Below, piece by piece: positions 10,085 through 21,047 of a DNA stretch of 64,000 nucleotides (position 1 is the first letter of the stretch; each line of letters begins with the position of its first letter). Location of the stretch: the NCBI GenBank assembly GCA_013334565.1, contig JAAXXI010000003.1, positions 1-64,000 on the forward strand, in the 5' to 3' direction. Origin of the DNA: Chlorobiaceae bacterium. GTDB lineage: Bacteria; Bacteroidota; Chlorobiia; Chlorobiales; Chlorobiaceae. A program made the position numbers and the translations under genes. The notes under the pieces are model-generated. The model was not told where the DNA came from, did no database searches, and worked only from the letters and a program-made list of their open reading frames with translations.

Positions 10085-10987
10085 TCAGATCGCATGTTTT
10101 TCATCCAGGAAGATGATCCTGCGCATCTGGCGGATTCCTTCGAGCACCCTCGGGCCGGGGCGGAGGAAGATATTGTTGTCGAAATGGTCATAAACCCGGC
10201 CGTCCTTCACGGCCCGGATGGTGCTCCAGCCCTGGCGGGCGGCAAGCTTTTCGACTGCCGACGAGGCTTTGGACATGTACATGCAGGCGATGATGTCCGG
10301 GTTTTTCGAGATTATCCACTCTTCGGATACTTCGAAATACTCTTTATCGACGGTGTCACCGATGTTCTCAGCGCCGGAATAAGCGATCAGGGAAGAGGTA
10401 TAGCTGCCTTTTCCCCCGGTCCAGAGGGGGTCGTCCCATATTTCGAGATATACTTTTTTCCTGGCCTTTCCGGAGAGGGCCGCTTTCCTGTATTCGGCAA
10501 GACCTTTTTCAATATCCGCAGCAAGTTTTCCGGCTTCAGCTTCATGGCCGGTAAGGGAACCGAGTGTCCTGAGCGCGTGCGGAATGTCGTCAGGCTGCCG
10601 ACAGGTTATCGTTTCAAGGCGGATGCCGAGGGACTTGATTTTTTCTGCAGTTTCTTTGTCGGCCATATCGACATCGATGACCAGGTCCGGGTGTATAGCC
10701 GCAAGCACCTCGAGCGACGGACGTCCGAAAGCTCCGGCAACCGGAACCGATGATGCTTCCCTGGGCCAGTCACATGCACTGGTCCTGCCGACGAGCTGCT
10801 TGCCGGCACCTATGGCGTACATCATTTCCGTTATGCTTGGAGCAAGGCTGACGACGGTCGGCTTGCCTTGCAATCCGGCAGAATGTCCAGTGTCGCCTGC
10901 AGGCCGGACCTTGTTGCATCCGAAAAGGAAAAGCAGGAGGAAGAAGAACGGAAGGACCCTTCTCTCAGAGATGAAAATGCTTCGCAT
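10085..10987 (-). CDS. btuF: Cobalamin ABC transporter substrate-binding lipoprotein BtuF-like
   Basis: This is a class III periplasmic binding protein of the BtuF/FecB type. The frame is open to 11041, but the ATG at 10987 is preferred because it places a lipoprotein signal (hydrophobic core, then FLFGC) directly at the N-terminus. The opening [18 protein letters not shown] segment and the closing [11 protein letters not shown] segment are characteristic. It probably delivers corrinoids to the BtuC/BtuD pair encoded at 20-22 kb; those genes lie 9 kb away on the other strand. The start overlaps the NUDIX gene by about 23 bases, implying translational coupling. Confidence 0.85.
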   Translation of the reverse strand: MRSIFISERRVLPFFFLLLFLFGCNKVRPAGDTGHSAGLQGKPTVVSLAPSITEMMYAIGAGKQLVGRTSACDWPREASSVPVAGAFGRPSLEVLAAIHPDLVIDVDMADKETAEKIKSLGIRLETITCRQPDDIPHALRTLGSLTGHEAEAGKLAADIEKGLAEYRKAALSGKARKKVYLEIWDDPLWTGGKGSYTSSLIAYSGAENIGDTVDKEYFEVSEEWIISKNPDIIACMYMSKASSAVEKLAARQGWSTIRAVKDGRVYDHFDNNIFLRPGPRVLEGIRQMRRIIFLDEKHAI

Positions 10988-11375
10988 AGTGCCGCAGGAT
11001 GTGCTGATGGTTGAAGGCAAGCGGAAGTTCGAGCGCTTCATGAAGCGGCACCCAGGAGATCTCTTTCACCTCTTCGGGCATCAGCTGCAGTGTACCTGTG
11101 CCCGTGCCATGAAAGGCGAGGACCACGGCGTGGAAACCGTATTTCGGGAATACCTCGTTGAAGTAGTGAAGGAAAGCGGGGCTGGTGAATTGAAGGCCGG
11201 TTTCTTCGAGCACTTCCCTGGTGACGGCAGCCTCGGCCGTTTCATAATCGTCGATATGCCCGCCCGGCAGGCACCACTGGCCCATGAACGGAGGAACGTT
11301 CCTCCTGGTGAGCAGGACAGTCCCCGGATGCGACTCATTCGGCCTGACGACTGCGGCAACGGTAGCTTTTGTCAT
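10965..11375 (-). CDS. NUDIX hydrolase
   Basis: This is a NUDIX-fold pyrophosphohydrolase of about 136 residues. The NUDIX box is complete: GG, five residues, E, seven residues, REVLEETGL. The open frame extends to 11477, but the ATG at 11375 begins the usual first strand (TKATVAAVV) and has a purine-rich stretch just before it. Substrates of such enzymes are nucleoside diphosphates linked to another moiety; the specific one is unknown. It overlaps the start of btuF on the same strand. Confidence 0.87.
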   Translation of the reverse strand: MTKATVAAVVRPNESHPGTVLLTRRNVPPFMGQWCLPGGHIDDYETAEAAVTREVLEETGLQFTSPAFLHYFNEVFPKYGFHAVVLAFHGTGTGTLQLMPEEVKEISWVPLHEALELPLAFNHQHILRHYAKHFHL

Positions 11376-11469
11376 TTCCTTCGATGCTTGATCTTGATTG
11401 CCAATAAAGATCAACTCTGACGGGAGCTTTTCCAAACGGGAATTATCCTGTTGCCGTTTTCCGATCCAT

Positions 11470-11522
11470 AAAAACAAAAACCGGCCATCTCTCCCTTTGT
11501 TCGTTACAGGAAAGATGGCCGG
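11470..11522 (-). terminator. Rho-independent terminator after the TPR gene
   Basis: A perfect 10-bp stem, CCGGCCATCT (11481-11490) with AGATGGCCGG (11513-11522), is followed on the minus strand by TTTTTGTTTTT. It lies about 65 bases past the stop of the TPR gene at 11586 and separates it from the NUDIX-btuF pair. Confidence 0.88.
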
Positions 11523-11585
11523 GCCGTTATCGGCTTTTCCCGGTTTTCATCATGCTTTATCCATGAGAACGGAAAATTCTGCAGG

Positions 11586-12503
11586 TCAGGATTTCGAAGT
11601 GGCGGGGGATGCCTGTCCGAGGCTTTCCGCTTTTCTGAAATCGTCCTGTGCCCCGGTTTTGTCTCCCATGCTCTCTTTCAGTTTTCCTCGCTGGGCGAAA
11701 GCATCTGCGTAGTTGGGATCAAGGGTGATGGCTTTGTTGAAATCGGTCAGGGCGCCATCCCTGTTTCCGAGGTATGCTTTTGCATATCCGCGGTTGAAGT
11801 AGGCTTCAGCATTGATCGGGGTGCGGTCGACTTCGAGCAGCGAGCAGAAATCTGCCTTGCAGCCCTCCTGGTCTCCGGTCAGCCTTTTGGCGGTTCCCCG
11901 GTAATAGTATGCGGCGGCAAGGATTCTGTCGATCTGAATCGATCGGTTGAAATCAGAAATGGCGCCCAGGTAGTCTTTCTTTCCGAGTTTTGCCTTTCCT
12001 GTTTCAAGCAGTGCAAGCGCTTCGAAGTTATCGTTGAATTCCGCATTTTTCGGGTCGTTATCATGCAACCACTTTCTCGCATCCATGTTGCCCAGCATGG
12101 CTGCTTTCCTGATGTCCGATTTTGCGCTTTTTTCTTCGCCAAGCGCCAGTTTCGCCAGGCCCTGGTGGTACCAGGCTTCGGGACTGATGGGTGTGCGGTC
12201 GAGATCGAGGGATACCCTGTAATCGGCTTTTGCACCTTCCGTATCGCCAAATGCCGCTTTTGCATAGCCTCTTTTGAAATAAGCTTCACAAAGGAAGCTG
12301 TGGGACTGTTTCGGTTCGAAGTCGATAGCTTTCGTGTACAGGGCCGCCGCATCGCGGTAGCTGCCAGACTTGAACCTGGCATCACCGCCGGAAACGAACG
12401 CGCGTGCTTCCTTGTTCGAAGCAAAAACGACATTGCTTGAAAGCGTCATTGCTGCCAGGGGGAAAATCAGATATCTGAAAATTCTTCTCATAGTCATGCT
12501 CAT
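11586..12503 (-). CDS. Secreted/periplasmic tetratricopeptide-repeat protein, 305 aa
   Basis: A signal peptide (about residues 1-28, ending in FAS) precedes repeated 34-residue TPR helical hairpins, for example EAYFKRGYAKAAFGDTEGA and EAYFNRGYAKAYLGNRDGA. The array appears as two blocks separated by a linker near residues 145-165. TPR proteins act as scaffolds for protein partners; no partner is indicated. It has its own terminator and is divergent from the SRPBCC gene, with about 290 bases between them that should hold both promoters. A smaller TPR protein with a similar design is at 51443-51958. Confidence 0.85.
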   Translation of the reverse strand: MSMTMRRIFRYLIFPLAAMTLSSNVVFASNKEARAFVSGGDARFKSGSYRDAAALYTKAIDFEPKQSHSFLCEAYFKRGYAKAAFGDTEGAKADYRVSLDLDRTPISPEAWYHQGLAKLALGEEKSAKSDIRKAAMLGNMDARKWLHDNDPKNAEFNDNFEALALLETGKAKLGKKDYLGAISDFNRSIQIDRILAAAYYYRGTAKRLTGDQEGCKADFCSLLEVDRTPINAEAYFNRGYAKAYLGNRDGALTDFNKAITLDPNYADAFAQRGKLKESMGDKTGAQDDFRKAESLGQASPATSKS

Positions 12504-12797
12504 ATTTCAATGTTGAAGGGTTGTTAGAGAATGAAGCCATCTGCAACATACTGCCTCCGACGAGGCATACTTCCGGCAACTGATCTGATTATAGCAATGC
12601 CGATCTTTAACAATTATTAAATCAGGGTTAAAATTTGTTTAAAATTGCATCCCGGAACAGGAATGGGGACCGGATGCTCGTTTGTTCCTTCGATGCACCG
12701 GCGTCGGATTGAAATGTCGATACGAGGGATAGTTTTCGGACACGGCGATGTTATGGTCTTCTGACGGAGTTTTGCAATTTCAGTTTGTTTTTTCCGA

Positions 12798-13262
12798 ATG
12801 GCATCGCACAGCCTGATTTTTACCCAGAAAATCCCCGTATCGTCCGATACCGCATGGACTTTTTTCTCTTCTCCTGCCAACCTTGCAAGGATCACCCCTC
12901 CGGAAATGATGGTCAGGATGGCCGGTGAACTGCCGGCATCGGAGATTTATCCCGGCATGGTCATCTGGTACACGCTCTATCCCTTTATGCTGCTTCCCGT
13001 CAGGTGGGAAACGGAAATCACCGCTGTAGACCGGCCGAACTTTTTCGAGGACCGGCAGAAATCGGGTCCTTACGAATTCTGGGTTCATCAGCACCGTTTC
13101 AGGGAGATTGACGGAGGTGTGGAAATGACCGACCATCTGGAGTACAGCCTGCCAATGGAATATTTCGGCGAACTGGTCAATACCCTTATCGTGAGCCGTC
13201 GCCTGGAGGAAGTTTTCGAATACCGGAGGAAAAAGATTGCCGAAATCCTCGGCTCTTTCTGA
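12798..13262 (+). CDS. SRPBCC (START-like) ligand-binding protein, 154 aa
   Basis: The protein opens with SHSLIFTQKIPVSSDTAWTF and contains an FFSSPANLARITPPEM stretch, both typical of the SRPBCC superfamily of helix-grip hydrophobic-ligand-binding proteins (COG4276-like). It is probably cytosolic because no signal peptide is seen. The function of this subgroup is not established. It lies just upstream of the cobalamin riboswitch but on the promoter side, so it is probably not part of that regulon. Confidence 0.8.
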   Translation: MASHSLIFTQKIPVSSDTAWTFFSSPANLARITPPEMMVRMAGELPASEIYPGMVIWYTLYPFMLLPVRWETEITAVDRPNFFEDRQKSGPYEFWVHQHRFREIDGGVEMTDHLEYSLPMEYFGELVNTLIVSRRLEEVFEYRRKKIAEILGSF

Positions 13263-13387
13263 CGAAGCCAGAGTTCCTGCCGCAATGGGACGGAGAAAGC
13301 AGGCTGGAGGAAAAATTCGATTCGCGGTTTGGTAACATCCCGGGATTTTGTTATTTATGCTCCGTCAACATGTTCTTTCAATGTAGC

Positions 13388-13600
13388 TGGTGCCGGTTTA
13401 AAAGCCGGAGAATAGGGAATTACGTGGAAATCGTAAACTGTACCCGCAACTGTACAACGGTAAGCTGCCGCAGCCAGGCATGGCCATATGCATGGTAAAA
13501 GCAGTCGTTTCAGGTCACTGCAATGTTTTCCTCCCTGGAAAACCGCGGGAAGGCCGAAACGGAAGCAATCCGTTATAGTCAGGAGACCTGCCAGTTATTT
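13388..13600 (+). promoter_or_regulatory. Cobalamin (AdoCbl) riboswitch
   Basis: The region has the conserved core in order: GGTGCC, a GGTTT..AAAGCC stem, AGGGAA, GTGGAAATC, then ACTGTACCCGCAACTGTA, and finally the B12 box AGTCAGGAGACCTGCC at 13577-13592. It lies 264 bases before btuB, in the same orientation, and should repress the btuB-cobQ-cobD-cbiB-cobO-btuCD-cbiR run when adenosylcobalamin is abundant. The expression platform in the remaining leader was not resolved. Confidence 0.93.
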
Positions 13601-13855
13601 TTTGCAATACAAGATCGGACTACGGGTTATAGTCGGGGCAAAGCTGTACTTCTTTCGTGTTGCTTTCCATTTGATCTGTTTGCAGAGAGTTTTCCGGCTG
13701 TGTCGCTTGCATCCCGGCTTCAGGTTTTCCTGTTAGCCGATGTTCCGTCCGCTCGGGCTTTCTGCGCAAGGGTCTAATGCAATGCCACACTGTATGCCTG
13801 CCTTATGTTAACCCCTGTCAGTTTATTTTTTTCAAACTGAAAACAGGATTCAATC

Positions 13856-15871
13856 ATGAACAGAAAAGTATGCCTGCTTGTGCTGGCAGGAGTGCTCTCA
13901 AGCCGCGGACTGCTGGCGGGAGAGCCGGTATCGGATTTTACCGGGCAGGAAATGGTCGTGACCGCGACGAAAACGGAAAATAAAAGAACGGATATTCCCA
14001 ATGCCGTTATCGTCATCGACAGGAAAGAGGTCGAAGCTTCGGCGGCGGGAAATCTCGGTGAATTGCTGGCGAACAGGACAGGCATAGACCTGGGGAGCTA
14101 CGGCAATTATGGCGGATCTGCTCAGGAAATTCATATCAGGGGCATGAATGCGGACGGAACGCAGGTATTCGTGAACGGGATCAGGGTGAACTCGCTTTCA
14201 CTCGGAACTGCCGATGTGGCGAAAATTCCCCTTGCCAATATTGAAAAGATTGAAATTGTCAAAGGCTCGGGATCGCTTCTTTACGGTTCGGGGGCATCCG
14301 GAGGAGTCATCAATATTTTTACAAGGGAGCCTGGCAGGGATAAAATGAATTTCGAGATTACCTCGGAATATGGGACCCAGGGAACCTACGGGATATCGAT
14401 TACCCAGGGTATGGCACTGTCCGGGAACCTCTCCTATCTTCTCTCGCTTGGTGAAAACGGCACCGACGGTTTCAGGGACAATAGTGACCTCGATGCAAAA
14501 ACTGCATCTCTCAAGCTGAACTACAGCAAAAGCGACCGGTTTTCTGTCAGCCTTTTCGGGGATTTCATTGAGAGAGAGTACGGAATGCCCGGGGTGGTGC
14601 CTCCGGATGGTACGGATACGTACGTCAAGAATGGCGTCGCATATTACAACGATGAAGCCGCAAGCCTTCTGAACAGGCATGAAGACAGGGATTGGCATGC
14701 AGGCCTTCGTGTCACTGGAAAGCCTTCCGAAAAAATGCTGTACAATTTCCAGACTGACTATTCGTATTCCCGGAGTTATAATCTTAACAGGGATACGTCC
14801 GGTTACTACAGCTCAAAGACATGGGTTACGAACCAGGTTGAAGGATTCGAAGGCAATCTGACTTACAAACCTTTCGATGGTGGTGAACTTCTGTTTGGTG
14901 GAGAATACCGGCAGTACGATTATGAAAACAGCATGGTTCCGATAGATTCCAATTACAACCCGGCATACGATGACCGGTACGATCTGCATTCAGGCGCCTT
15001 GTATACTGAACTGCAATACAGGCCCTTCCGTTACCTCAAGTTCCTGTCCGGCATTCGTCTCGAAGACAACAGCATGTTCGGTACAAAATATGTTTACCGG
15101 TACGGAGCCGTGGTCAACCCTTCAAAAAAAACAACCATCAAGTTCAACAGCGGCAGCCATTTCAAGGCGCCCACCATGAATGACCTTTTCTGGCCGGACG
15201 ACGGTTATACCAAAGGCAACCCCCTGCTCGTCCCGGAAACGGGATGGCATACCGATGTCACACTCGAACAGGAATTGCCGGGCAAGGTGTTTCTCACTGC
15301 GGGATATTTCCACTGGAATATCAAAGACAAGATTGCATGGGCCGAAGATCCTTCACAGCCTGCTGCCTATGGATATTACTGGGTTCCGACCAATCTCGAT
15401 AATTACAGGGCGGACGGAATGGAACTCGGAGTAAAAGCGGCGCTGTCCGGACGTGTCACTCTTTCTTTTGATTACACCCTGCTTGATGCTGTCGAGGAAA
15501 AGGCCGGCACCGCCGAGCGCCAGTCGATGTATACGCCGAAGCACCAGTTTAAAAGTCAGATAACCTATAGCGACAACCATGGATTGACCGTGTCTCCCGC
15601 ATTGACCTTCATGGGCCGCAGACCGTATTATTCAGGAAGCAATAACGGTTCCGAGCCGACAAGGTATGTCGGTTCATACTGGCTTCTCGATCTGAAAATG
15701 ACGAAGCGGATCAATGATCACTTTTTCGTGTCGGCAAGCGCGAACAATCTTTTCGACAAGTATTATGTGACAAGGCTGGAAAATTTTTACGATGTTCATT
15801 ACAACTCGACGCTCAGTCCTTATCCCGGAAACGGCAGGTCGTTCCTTTTGAGCCTGACATACAAATATTGA
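13856..15871 (+). CDS. btuB: TonB-dependent outer-membrane cobalamin receptor
   Basis: The 671-residue precursor has a signal peptide (about 1-21) and a TonB box EMVVTATK near residues 32-39. A plug domain follows (about 45-155) with [13 protein letters not shown] and the [10 protein letters not shown] motif. A C-terminal beta-barrel ends in an aromatic residue (LTYKY), as outer-membrane barrels do. The position directly behind a B12 riboswitch and ahead of corrinoid genes makes corrinoids the likely cargo. Transport needs a TonB-ExbBD complex, not encoded in the window. Confidence 0.9.
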   Translation: MNRKVCLLVLAGVLSSRGLLAGEPVSDFTGQEMVVTATKTENKRTDIPNAVIVIDRKEVEASAAGNLGELLANRTGIDLGSYGNYGGSAQEIHIRGMNADGTQVFVNGIRVNSLSLGTADVAKIPLANIEKIEIVKGSGSLLYGSGASGGVINIFTREPGRDKMNFEITSEYGTQGTYGISITQGMALSGNLSYLLSLGENGTDGFRDNSDLDAKTASLKLNYSKSDRFSVSLFGDFIEREYGMPGVVPPDGTDTYVKNGVAYYNDEAASLLNRHEDRDWHAGLRVTGKPSEKMLYNFQTDYSYSRSYNLNRDTSGYYSSKTWVTNQVEGFEGNLTYKPFDGGELLFGGEYRQYDYENSMVPIDSNYNPAYDDRYDLHSGALYTELQYRPFRYLKFLSGIRLEDNSMFGTKYVYRYGAVVNPSKKTTIKFNSGSHFKAPTMNDLFWPDDGYTKGNPLLVPETGWHTDVTLEQELPGKVFLTAGYFHWNIKDKIAWAEDPSQPAAYGYYWVPTNLDNYRADGMELGVKAALSGRVTLSFDYTLLDAVEEKAGTAERQSMYTPKHQFKSQITYSDNHGLTVSPALTFMGRRPYYSGSNNGSEPTRYVGSYWLLDLKMTKRINDHFFVSASANNLFDKYYVTRLENFYDVHYNSTLSPYPGNGRSFLLSLTYKY

Positions 15872-15893
15872 AAATCTGATCGCATTGGAATCG

Positions 15894-17417
15894 ATGGACA
15901 GTAGGGTGACACATGGGGGATTCCGTTCCCTTGCCGTTCTTGGAACGGGGTCGGATGTCGGCAAGAGCGTGGTCGCTACCGCGCTCTGCCGCATCTTCAA
16001 TGACGCGGGCATCGATGTGGCGCCCTACAAGGCGCAGAACATGTCGAACAATTCGGGTGTTACCCCGGACGGCGCTGAAATCGGCCGAGCCCAGATCGTC
16101 CAGGCCGAGGCTGCGCGCATCGTGCCGACCGCCGACATGAACCCCGTCCTGCTGAAACCGAATTCCGACAAGGGGGCTCAGGTTGTCCTGCAGGGCAGGG
16201 TATGCAGCACCGAAACGGCGCGGGAATATTTCAGGGATACTTCGCGATGGGCGGCCGCAGCTGCCGAAAGTCTCGGAAGGCTGATGAGCAAACATGAGCT
16301 GGTCGTCATCGAAGGAGCAGGTTCCTGCGCGGAGATGAATCTGTATGAACGGGATTTTGTGAATTTCAGGACGGCGCGTGCCGCCGGTGCCGCCGTGCTG
16401 CTTGTTGCCGATATCGATCGCGGGGGGGTGTTCGCCCAGGTTGCCGGAACCCTTGCCATTATTCCTCCTGAAGACCGCGCCCTGGTGAAGGGGGTGATCA
16501 TCAACCGCTTCAGGGGCGACATCGGGCTTTTCCGCGACGGCGTGCGTATCATCGAGGAGATGACCGGCGTGCCGGTGCTCGGCGTCATCCCGTATTTCCG
16601 TGGTTTTTCGATCGATGCCGAGGATGCCGTCCCGCTGGCAGCAAAGGTCGATCCTCCTGATGAGCCTCAGCAGTCGAGAACCGGTGTCGCGGCAATCTAT
16701 TTTCCCCACATTTCTAATTTTACGGACCTTTCGCCTTTCGAGAACGATCCGGCTGTAGAACTGCATTACCTGCATTATCCCCGATCGCTTTCGGCTTACC
16801 GGATGCTTGTGCTTCCCGGTTCGAAAAATGTAGTGGGGGACCTCGAATGGTTTCGGTCCACAGGCTGGGAAGAGCGGATCCGTGAGTTCCGTTCACAGGG
16901 AGGAATGGTTGCAGGATTATGCGGTGGCTACCAGATGCTCGGCAATTCGATCTCCGATCCGTCGGGTGTCGAGGCGGCAGAAGGTGAATCCCGGGGGCTC
17001 GGCATGCTCGATATCTCGACCATTCTCGAAAAGGAAAAAATCCTTTCCAATGCTTCGGGCAAGATCGAGGGAACGGCTCTCCGGTGCCGGGGTTATGAAA
17101 TTCATATGGGCCGCACATATCCCGGCGGAGCGTGCAGGCCGTTCATGAAGGTTCTGCAGCGCAACGGCAGACCCGCAGGCGATTACGACGGGGCTGTGAG
17201 CCCTGATGGTAAGGTCATCGGGACCTATTTCCATGGCATTTTCGACGAACCTGCAGTCAGGCACTGGTTTCTCGGTCTGGCCGATCCCCGGTACCGCCCT
17301 GCCCGATCGGAGTTCAGCCCTGAAGAAGGGTATCGTGCGCTTGCAAGGCATGTTGCAGCCCATATCGATTGCGAGCGTTTGTTTTCACTGGCAGGCAAAT
17401 CGGGGTTCAATCCATGA
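15894..17417 (+). CDS. cobQ: Cobyric acid synthase (CobQ/CbiP)
   Basis: This enzyme amidates four side chains of adenosylcobyrinate a,c-diamide using glutamine and ATP. The N-terminal dethiobiotin-synthase-like ATPase domain begins with GTGSDVGKS, followed by [10 protein letters not shown]. The C-terminal type-1 glutamine amidotransferase domain has the nucleophile in [11 protein letters not shown] and a late histidine in YFHGIFD. A TTG nine bases upstream (15885) is an alternative start; neither has an obvious Shine-Dalgarno site. It starts 22 bases after btuB and overlaps cobD by four bases. Confidence 0.95.
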   Translation: MDSRVTHGGFRSLAVLGTGSDVGKSVVATALCRIFNDAGIDVAPYKAQNMSNNSGVTPDGAEIGRAQIVQAEAARIVPTADMNPVLLKPNSDKGAQVVLQGRVCSTETAREYFRDTSRWAAAAAESLGRLMSKHELVVIEGAGSCAEMNLYERDFVNFRTARAAGAAVLLVADIDRGGVFAQVAGTLAIIPPEDRALVKGVIINRFRGDIGLFRDGVRIIEEMTGVPVLGVIPYFRGFSIDAEDAVPLAAKVDPPDEPQQSRTGVAAIYFPHISNFTDLSPFENDPAVELHYLHYPRSLSAYRMLVLPGSKNVVGDLEWFRSTGWEERIREFRSQGGMVAGLCGGYQMLGNSISDPSGVEAAEGESRGLGMLDISTILEKEKILSNASGKIEGTALRCRGYEIHMGRTYPGGACRPFMKVLQRNGRPAGDYDGAVSPDGKVIGTYFHGIFDEPAVRHWFLGLADPRYRPARSEFSPEEGYRALARHVAAHIDCERLFSLAGKSGFNP

Positions 17418-18484
17418 CCTCACTTTTTTCCCATCGTCATGGCGGTGCCGGATATCACCCGGATATGCTCGATTTCAGTGTCAGCATCAGCCCGCTTCAT
17501 CCTTTCGATGCGGCACCCGGCATCGGGACCCAAAGCATCCGAACCTATCCCTCGATCGATGGTTCCGGCATCAGGGAATTTTACTGCAGGAGGTACGGAC
17601 TCGAGAAGGATACCGTCCTTGCACTGAACGGCGCCATCGAGGGGATATACCTGCTTCCCCGGGCAATTCCGCTCAGGCGGATGCTGCTGTTTGCGCCGTC
17701 GTTTCACGATTACATGCGCGCGGCCCGTATTGCGGGCGTCGAAACCGGTTTTGTCCGCCTCGATGTCTCGACAGGGTTCGCCTTTCCTGCCTACGAAGAG
17801 CTTGCCGAAACCCTTTCGGGTTACGACGCCTTGTTCGCCTGCACTCCGAACAACCCTACCGGTACCCTGCTTTCTCCAGAACTCATCATGGCGCTTGCAA
17901 GCCGTTTTCCGGAAAAATGGTTTTTTGTGGACGAAGCCTTTCTGCAGTTCCTTCCCGGTTTTGAAGAGCTGACCTTGATGAAGCATGTAGGGGCGTTCCG
18001 CAATATTGTCGTCGTGCATTCGCTGACGAAATTCTATGCCATGCCCGGCCTCCGCCTCGGTGCGCTTGTCGGGCATCCGGATACCATTCGGAAGCTCTAC
18101 GATTTCAAGGAACCCTGGACGGTCAATGCCATAGCCGAAAACGCGGCTCGCGAGCTTACCGGGTGCAGGGCTTACGAGGAGGCCTTGCGCTTACTGGTCG
18201 CCAATGAACGGAAAAAGATCATGGATGCTTTTTCCCCGATGACCTCCATGCGCATCGCCGGAGGGTCGGCAAACTTCTTTCTCGTACAGTGGTGTGGCGA
18301 AGGATCGTTCGACAGCATGCTGGCGTCTCTTCAGGGCAAGGGTATCATCGTACGCGACTGCAGGAATTTCGACGGCCTCGAAGGGAATTATTTCCGGTTT
18401 TCCGTCAGGACGACGGAAGAGAACCGGATCCTGCTCGACGCGCTTCGTATCTGCGATGCCCTGCAAACCGGTGACCGGGCATGA
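17414..18484 (+). CDS. cobD: Threonine-phosphate decarboxylase CobD-like (PLP aminotransferase fold)
   Basis: This 356-residue fold-type I PLP enzyme is related to histidinol-phosphate aminotransferase. The CPNNPTG-type motif appears as CTPNNPTG, and the PLP lysine is K206 in [10 protein letters not shown]. Its ATGA overlap with cobQ and another with cbiB mark a tight operon. In this setting it should make (R)-1-amino-2-propanol phosphate from threonine phosphate, the linker that CbiB attaches to cobyric acid. Sequence alone does not exclude an aminotransferase role, but context is strong. Confidence 0.88.
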   Translation: MTSLFSHRHGGAGYHPDMLDFSVSISPLHPFDAAPGIGTQSIRTYPSIDGSGIREFYCRRYGLEKDTVLALNGAIEGIYLLPRAIPLRRMLLFAPSFHDYMRAARIAGVETGFVRLDVSTGFAFPAYEELAETLSGYDALFACTPNNPTGTLLSPELIMALASRFPEKWFFVDEAFLQFLPGFEELTLMKHVGAFRNIVVVHSLTKFYAMPGLRLGALVGHPDTIRKLYDFKEPWTVNAIAENAARELTGCRAYEEALRLLVANERKKIMDAFSPMTSMRIAGGSANFFLVQWCGEGSFDSMLASLQGKGIIVRDCRNFDGLEGNYFRFSVRTTEENRILLDALRICDALQTGDRA

Positions 18485-19440
18485 TGGACCAAACTGCAAC
18501 CCTCCTTATTGCCGCCCTGCTGCTCGATCTGCTGGCCGGGGACCCGAGATGGCTGCCGCATCCGGTAAAGGGGATCGGATTGTTTGCCCATGCGGCAGAA
18601 CATGTCCTGAGGTCTTCGTTCCTTTCCCCGCGTTTCGCCGGTATCCTCTGTACCGGAACGGTGGTTGGCGGTACAGCCGTCTTGGCATGGCTTTTCGTTG
18701 CTGCCGCTGAAAAGATGCATCCGGTTGCGGGTATGGCAGCATCTTTGTATCTCCTCTATTCCATGGTGGCGGTAAAGGACTTGGGCGACCACGCGTATGC
18801 GGTGATGCGCGCACTCGGGAACGGCGACCTCTGCCAGGCAAGACGGAATGTTTCACTGATGGCTGGGCGCGATACGGACTCGCTCGATAAAGAGGCGATT
18901 GCCCTTGCCACCGTCGAAAGCGTCGCGGAAAACACGGTGGACGGGGTTACGGCTCCGCTTTTCTATGCCATTCTTTTCGGCCCTGTCGGGATTGCCACAT
19001 ACAAGGCCGTCAATACGCTCGATTCGCTGTTCGGACACCTCGATGAGCGCTATCGTGAATTCGGCTGGGCCTCGGCAAAGCTCGATGATTTCGTGAACTG
19101 GCTTCCGTCAAGATTGACCGTTCCTGCAATAGCGCTTGCTTCCGTTATGCGGAAAAGCAGGTTTTTTGATATTTTCAAAGCCATACGTGCCGGTGCCGGG
19201 TTGCATGCGAGCCCGAATGCGGGATATCCTGAAGCGGCGTTTGCCGGTGCGCTCGGCGTCACCCTCGGCGGGACGAGAAGTTATGACGGCGTCGAGCATC
19301 ATTCGCCATCGCTTGGCATCAGGCCTGCCAGTTGCAGCGAGGAAACAATAGGGGAAAGCGTCAGGCTTATGCGGTTGACGGCGTATGTTTTTCTGGTGGC
19401 GGGGATTTGCCTGAAGCTTCTCGCTGGACAGCTCTTTTGA
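18481..19440 (+). CDS. cbiB: Adenosylcobinamide-phosphate synthase CbiB
   Basis: This 319-residue inner-membrane protein joins the aminopropanol (phosphate) linker to adenosylcobyric acid. The N-terminus LLLDLLAGDPRWLPHPV and the internal NTVDGVTAPLFYA and NTLDSLFGH segments are family hallmarks, with several hydrophobic helices. The ATG overlaps the cobD stop (ATGA). Downstream, cobO starts 35 bases later with a good ribosome binding site. Confidence 0.95.
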   Translation: MMDQTATLLIAALLLDLLAGDPRWLPHPVKGIGLFAHAAEHVLRSSFLSPRFAGILCTGTVVGGTAVLAWLFVAAAEKMHPVAGMAASLYLLYSMVAVKDLGDHAYAVMRALGNGDLCQARRNVSLMAGRDTDSLDKEAIALATVESVAENTVDGVTAPLFYAILFGPVGIATYKAVNTLDSLFGHLDERYREFGWASAKLDDFVNWLPSRLTVPAIALASVMRKSRFFDIFKAIRAGAGLHASPNAGYPEAAFAGALGVTLGGTRSYDGVEHHSPSLGIRPASCSEETIGESVRLMRLTAYVFLVAGICLKLLAGQLF

Positions 19441-19475
19441 GCATTGGAATCGAAACAAACAATACAGGAAAAGAG

Positions 19476-20009
19476 ATGAGCAACAGTAAAAGAAGGATCC
19501 TGCTTTTCACCGGTAACGGCAAAGGGAAAAGCACTGCGGCGTTCGGAATGCTTGCCAGGGCGCTTGGGCACGGCATGCGGGCAAGGGTTGTCCAGTTCGT
19601 GAAATCGGACGATGCGGTAGGTGAACAGAAATTTTTCAGCAGCCGGGAAGGGGTAACGTGGGATCAGTACGGCAGGGGGTTCCTGCCCCGCGATCCTGCC
19701 AGCCCGGAAATGGAGATGCACAGGAATGCCGCAGCCGAGGGGATGAAGGCGGCGCTCGATGCCCTCGGGTCCGATGATTACGATTTTGTCCTGCTCGATG
19801 AAATCTGTTTCGCCCTCCAGCAGGGGCTCGTACCGCTTGAACCCGTCCTTCAGGCACTCCGTTCGCGGGACGACGGAAAAATCGTGGTGATGACCGGCCG
19901 GGGTGCTCCCGAGGCTCTCATTATGGTTGCGGATACGGTCACGGAAATGAACATGATCAGTCATGGTTATGAACAGGGAATACCTGCCCAGCTGGGAGTG
20001 GAGAACTGA
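19476..20009 (+). CDS. cobO: Corrinoid adenosyltransferase CobO/BtuR
   Basis: This CobA/CobO/BtuR-family enzyme transfers the 5'-deoxyadenosyl group from ATP to cob(I)alamin or precursors. The ATG at 19476 is chosen over the longer open frame because of an AGGAAAAGAG site just upstream and the family's usual N-terminus. It gives 177 residues with the P-loop GNGKGKST at 13-20 and the YDFVLLDEI segment. It supplies adenosylated substrates to CbiB and CobU and would also re-adenosylate salvaged corrinoids. Confidence 0.94.
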   Translation: MSNSKRRILLFTGNGKGKSTAAFGMLARALGHGMRARVVQFVKSDDAVGEQKFFSSREGVTWDQYGRGFLPRDPASPEMEMHRNAAAEGMKAALDALGSDDYDFVLLDEICFALQQGLVPLEPVLQALRSRDDGKIVVMTGRGAPEALIMVADTVTEMNMISHGYEQGIPAQLGVEN

Positions 20010-20014
20010 AAGGC

Positions 20015-21046
20015 ATGGATAACAGGGCTGTTTGTGCAGACAACCGGTTCACCGGCAGGTCCCGTTCGAAGGAACGGGTGCGCCTGCTGCTTTTCCTTGG
20101 CGCAGTGCCCCTCGTTCTCGGTATTTCGCTGATGCTCGGCCCGGCTGGTGCAGGCTTTCCCGATATCACTACCGAAGCGGGCAAGGCTATCGTCATGCTG
20201 CGGACGGGACGCCTGTTCATGGGCTTGATCACGGGGGCGGCACTGGCCGCTTCAGGGGTCGTATTCCAGGCATTGCTCCGAAATCCCCTCGCAGAACCTT
20301 ATGTGCTTGGTGTAAGCGGCGGCGCAGGTCTTGGGGCAACCATCAGCATCCTTGCCGGCTCGGGCCTGTTCGTTACCCTCGGCTTGCCGCTTGTGGCTTT
20401 CGTTTCCGCAATCATCACCCTCACAGCCGTCTATCTCATCGCAAGCCAGGGATCAGGCGGACAGCCATCGGTCTACAGCCTTATCCTCAGCGGCGTGATT
20501 GTGAGTTCAATCTGTTCGAGCATCATCATGTTCCTGGTTTCAACCGCAGGTATCGAAGGCCTGCACAGCGTCATCTGGTGGATGCTCGGCAGCCTGCAGC
20601 CGGTTTCCGGCGGGCAGCAGTTCCTGTCGGCAATCCTTGTCGTGGTGTCGCTTGGCGGGATCTGGCTGATTTCGCCTCGCCTCAATGCGCTGTCGCTTGG
20701 CCGGGAAATGGCCCATTACCAGGGGCTGAACGCCGATCTCCTTATTGTGTCCGGTCTTCTGCTCGGAACGATACTCGCGGCAACGGCGGTATCCCTTTCC
20801 GGAATGATCGGCTTTGTCGGCCTTATCGTACCCCACGTCATGCGGGCGATGTTCGGTCCCGATCATCGCAAGCTCGTTCCCCTCGCGTCAATCGGGGGAG
20901 GGACGTTTCTCGTCTTCTGCGATGCCATTGCACGGTCGGTCATTGCGCCTATCGAGATCCCGGTCGGGGTGATAACGGCGATCGCCGGCGGTCCGTTTTT
21001 CCTCATTATCCTTCAGCGCCGTATGAAACAAGCCTGGATTTCCTGA
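20015..21046 (+). CDS. btuC: Cobalamin ABC transporter permease BtuC-like (FecCD family)
   Basis: A 343-residue FecCD-family permease with about ten membrane helices. LRTGRLFMGLITGAALAASG and the EPYVLGVSGGAGLGA stretch are typical, as is GMIGFVGLIVPHVMR, which contacts the ATPase. It forms the inner-membrane channel for corrinoids with BtuD and BtuF. It begins six bases after cobO and ends two bases before btuD, inside the riboswitch-led operon. Confidence 0.9.
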   Translation: MDNRAVCADNRFTGRSRSKERVRLLLFLGAVPLVLGISLMLGPAGAGFPDITTEAGKAIVMLRTGRLFMGLITGAALAASGVVFQALLRNPLAEPYVLGVSGGAGLGATISILAGSGLFVTLGLPLVAFVSAIITLTAVYLIASQGSGGQPSVYSLILSGVIVSSICSSIIMFLVSTAGIEGLHSVIWWMLGSLQPVSGGQQFLSAILVVVSLGGIWLISPRLNALSLGREMAHYQGLNADLLIVSGLLLGTILAATAVSLSGMIGFVGLIVPHVMRAMFGPDHRKLVPLASIGGGTFLVFCDAIARSVIAPIEIPVGVITAIAGGPFFLIILQRRMKQAWIS

Positions 21047-21047
21047 G

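Noticed and set aside
15813..16775. 320-codon minus-strand frame opposite cobQ
   Set aside because: No domain, and cobQ motifs on the plus strand cover the same DNA.
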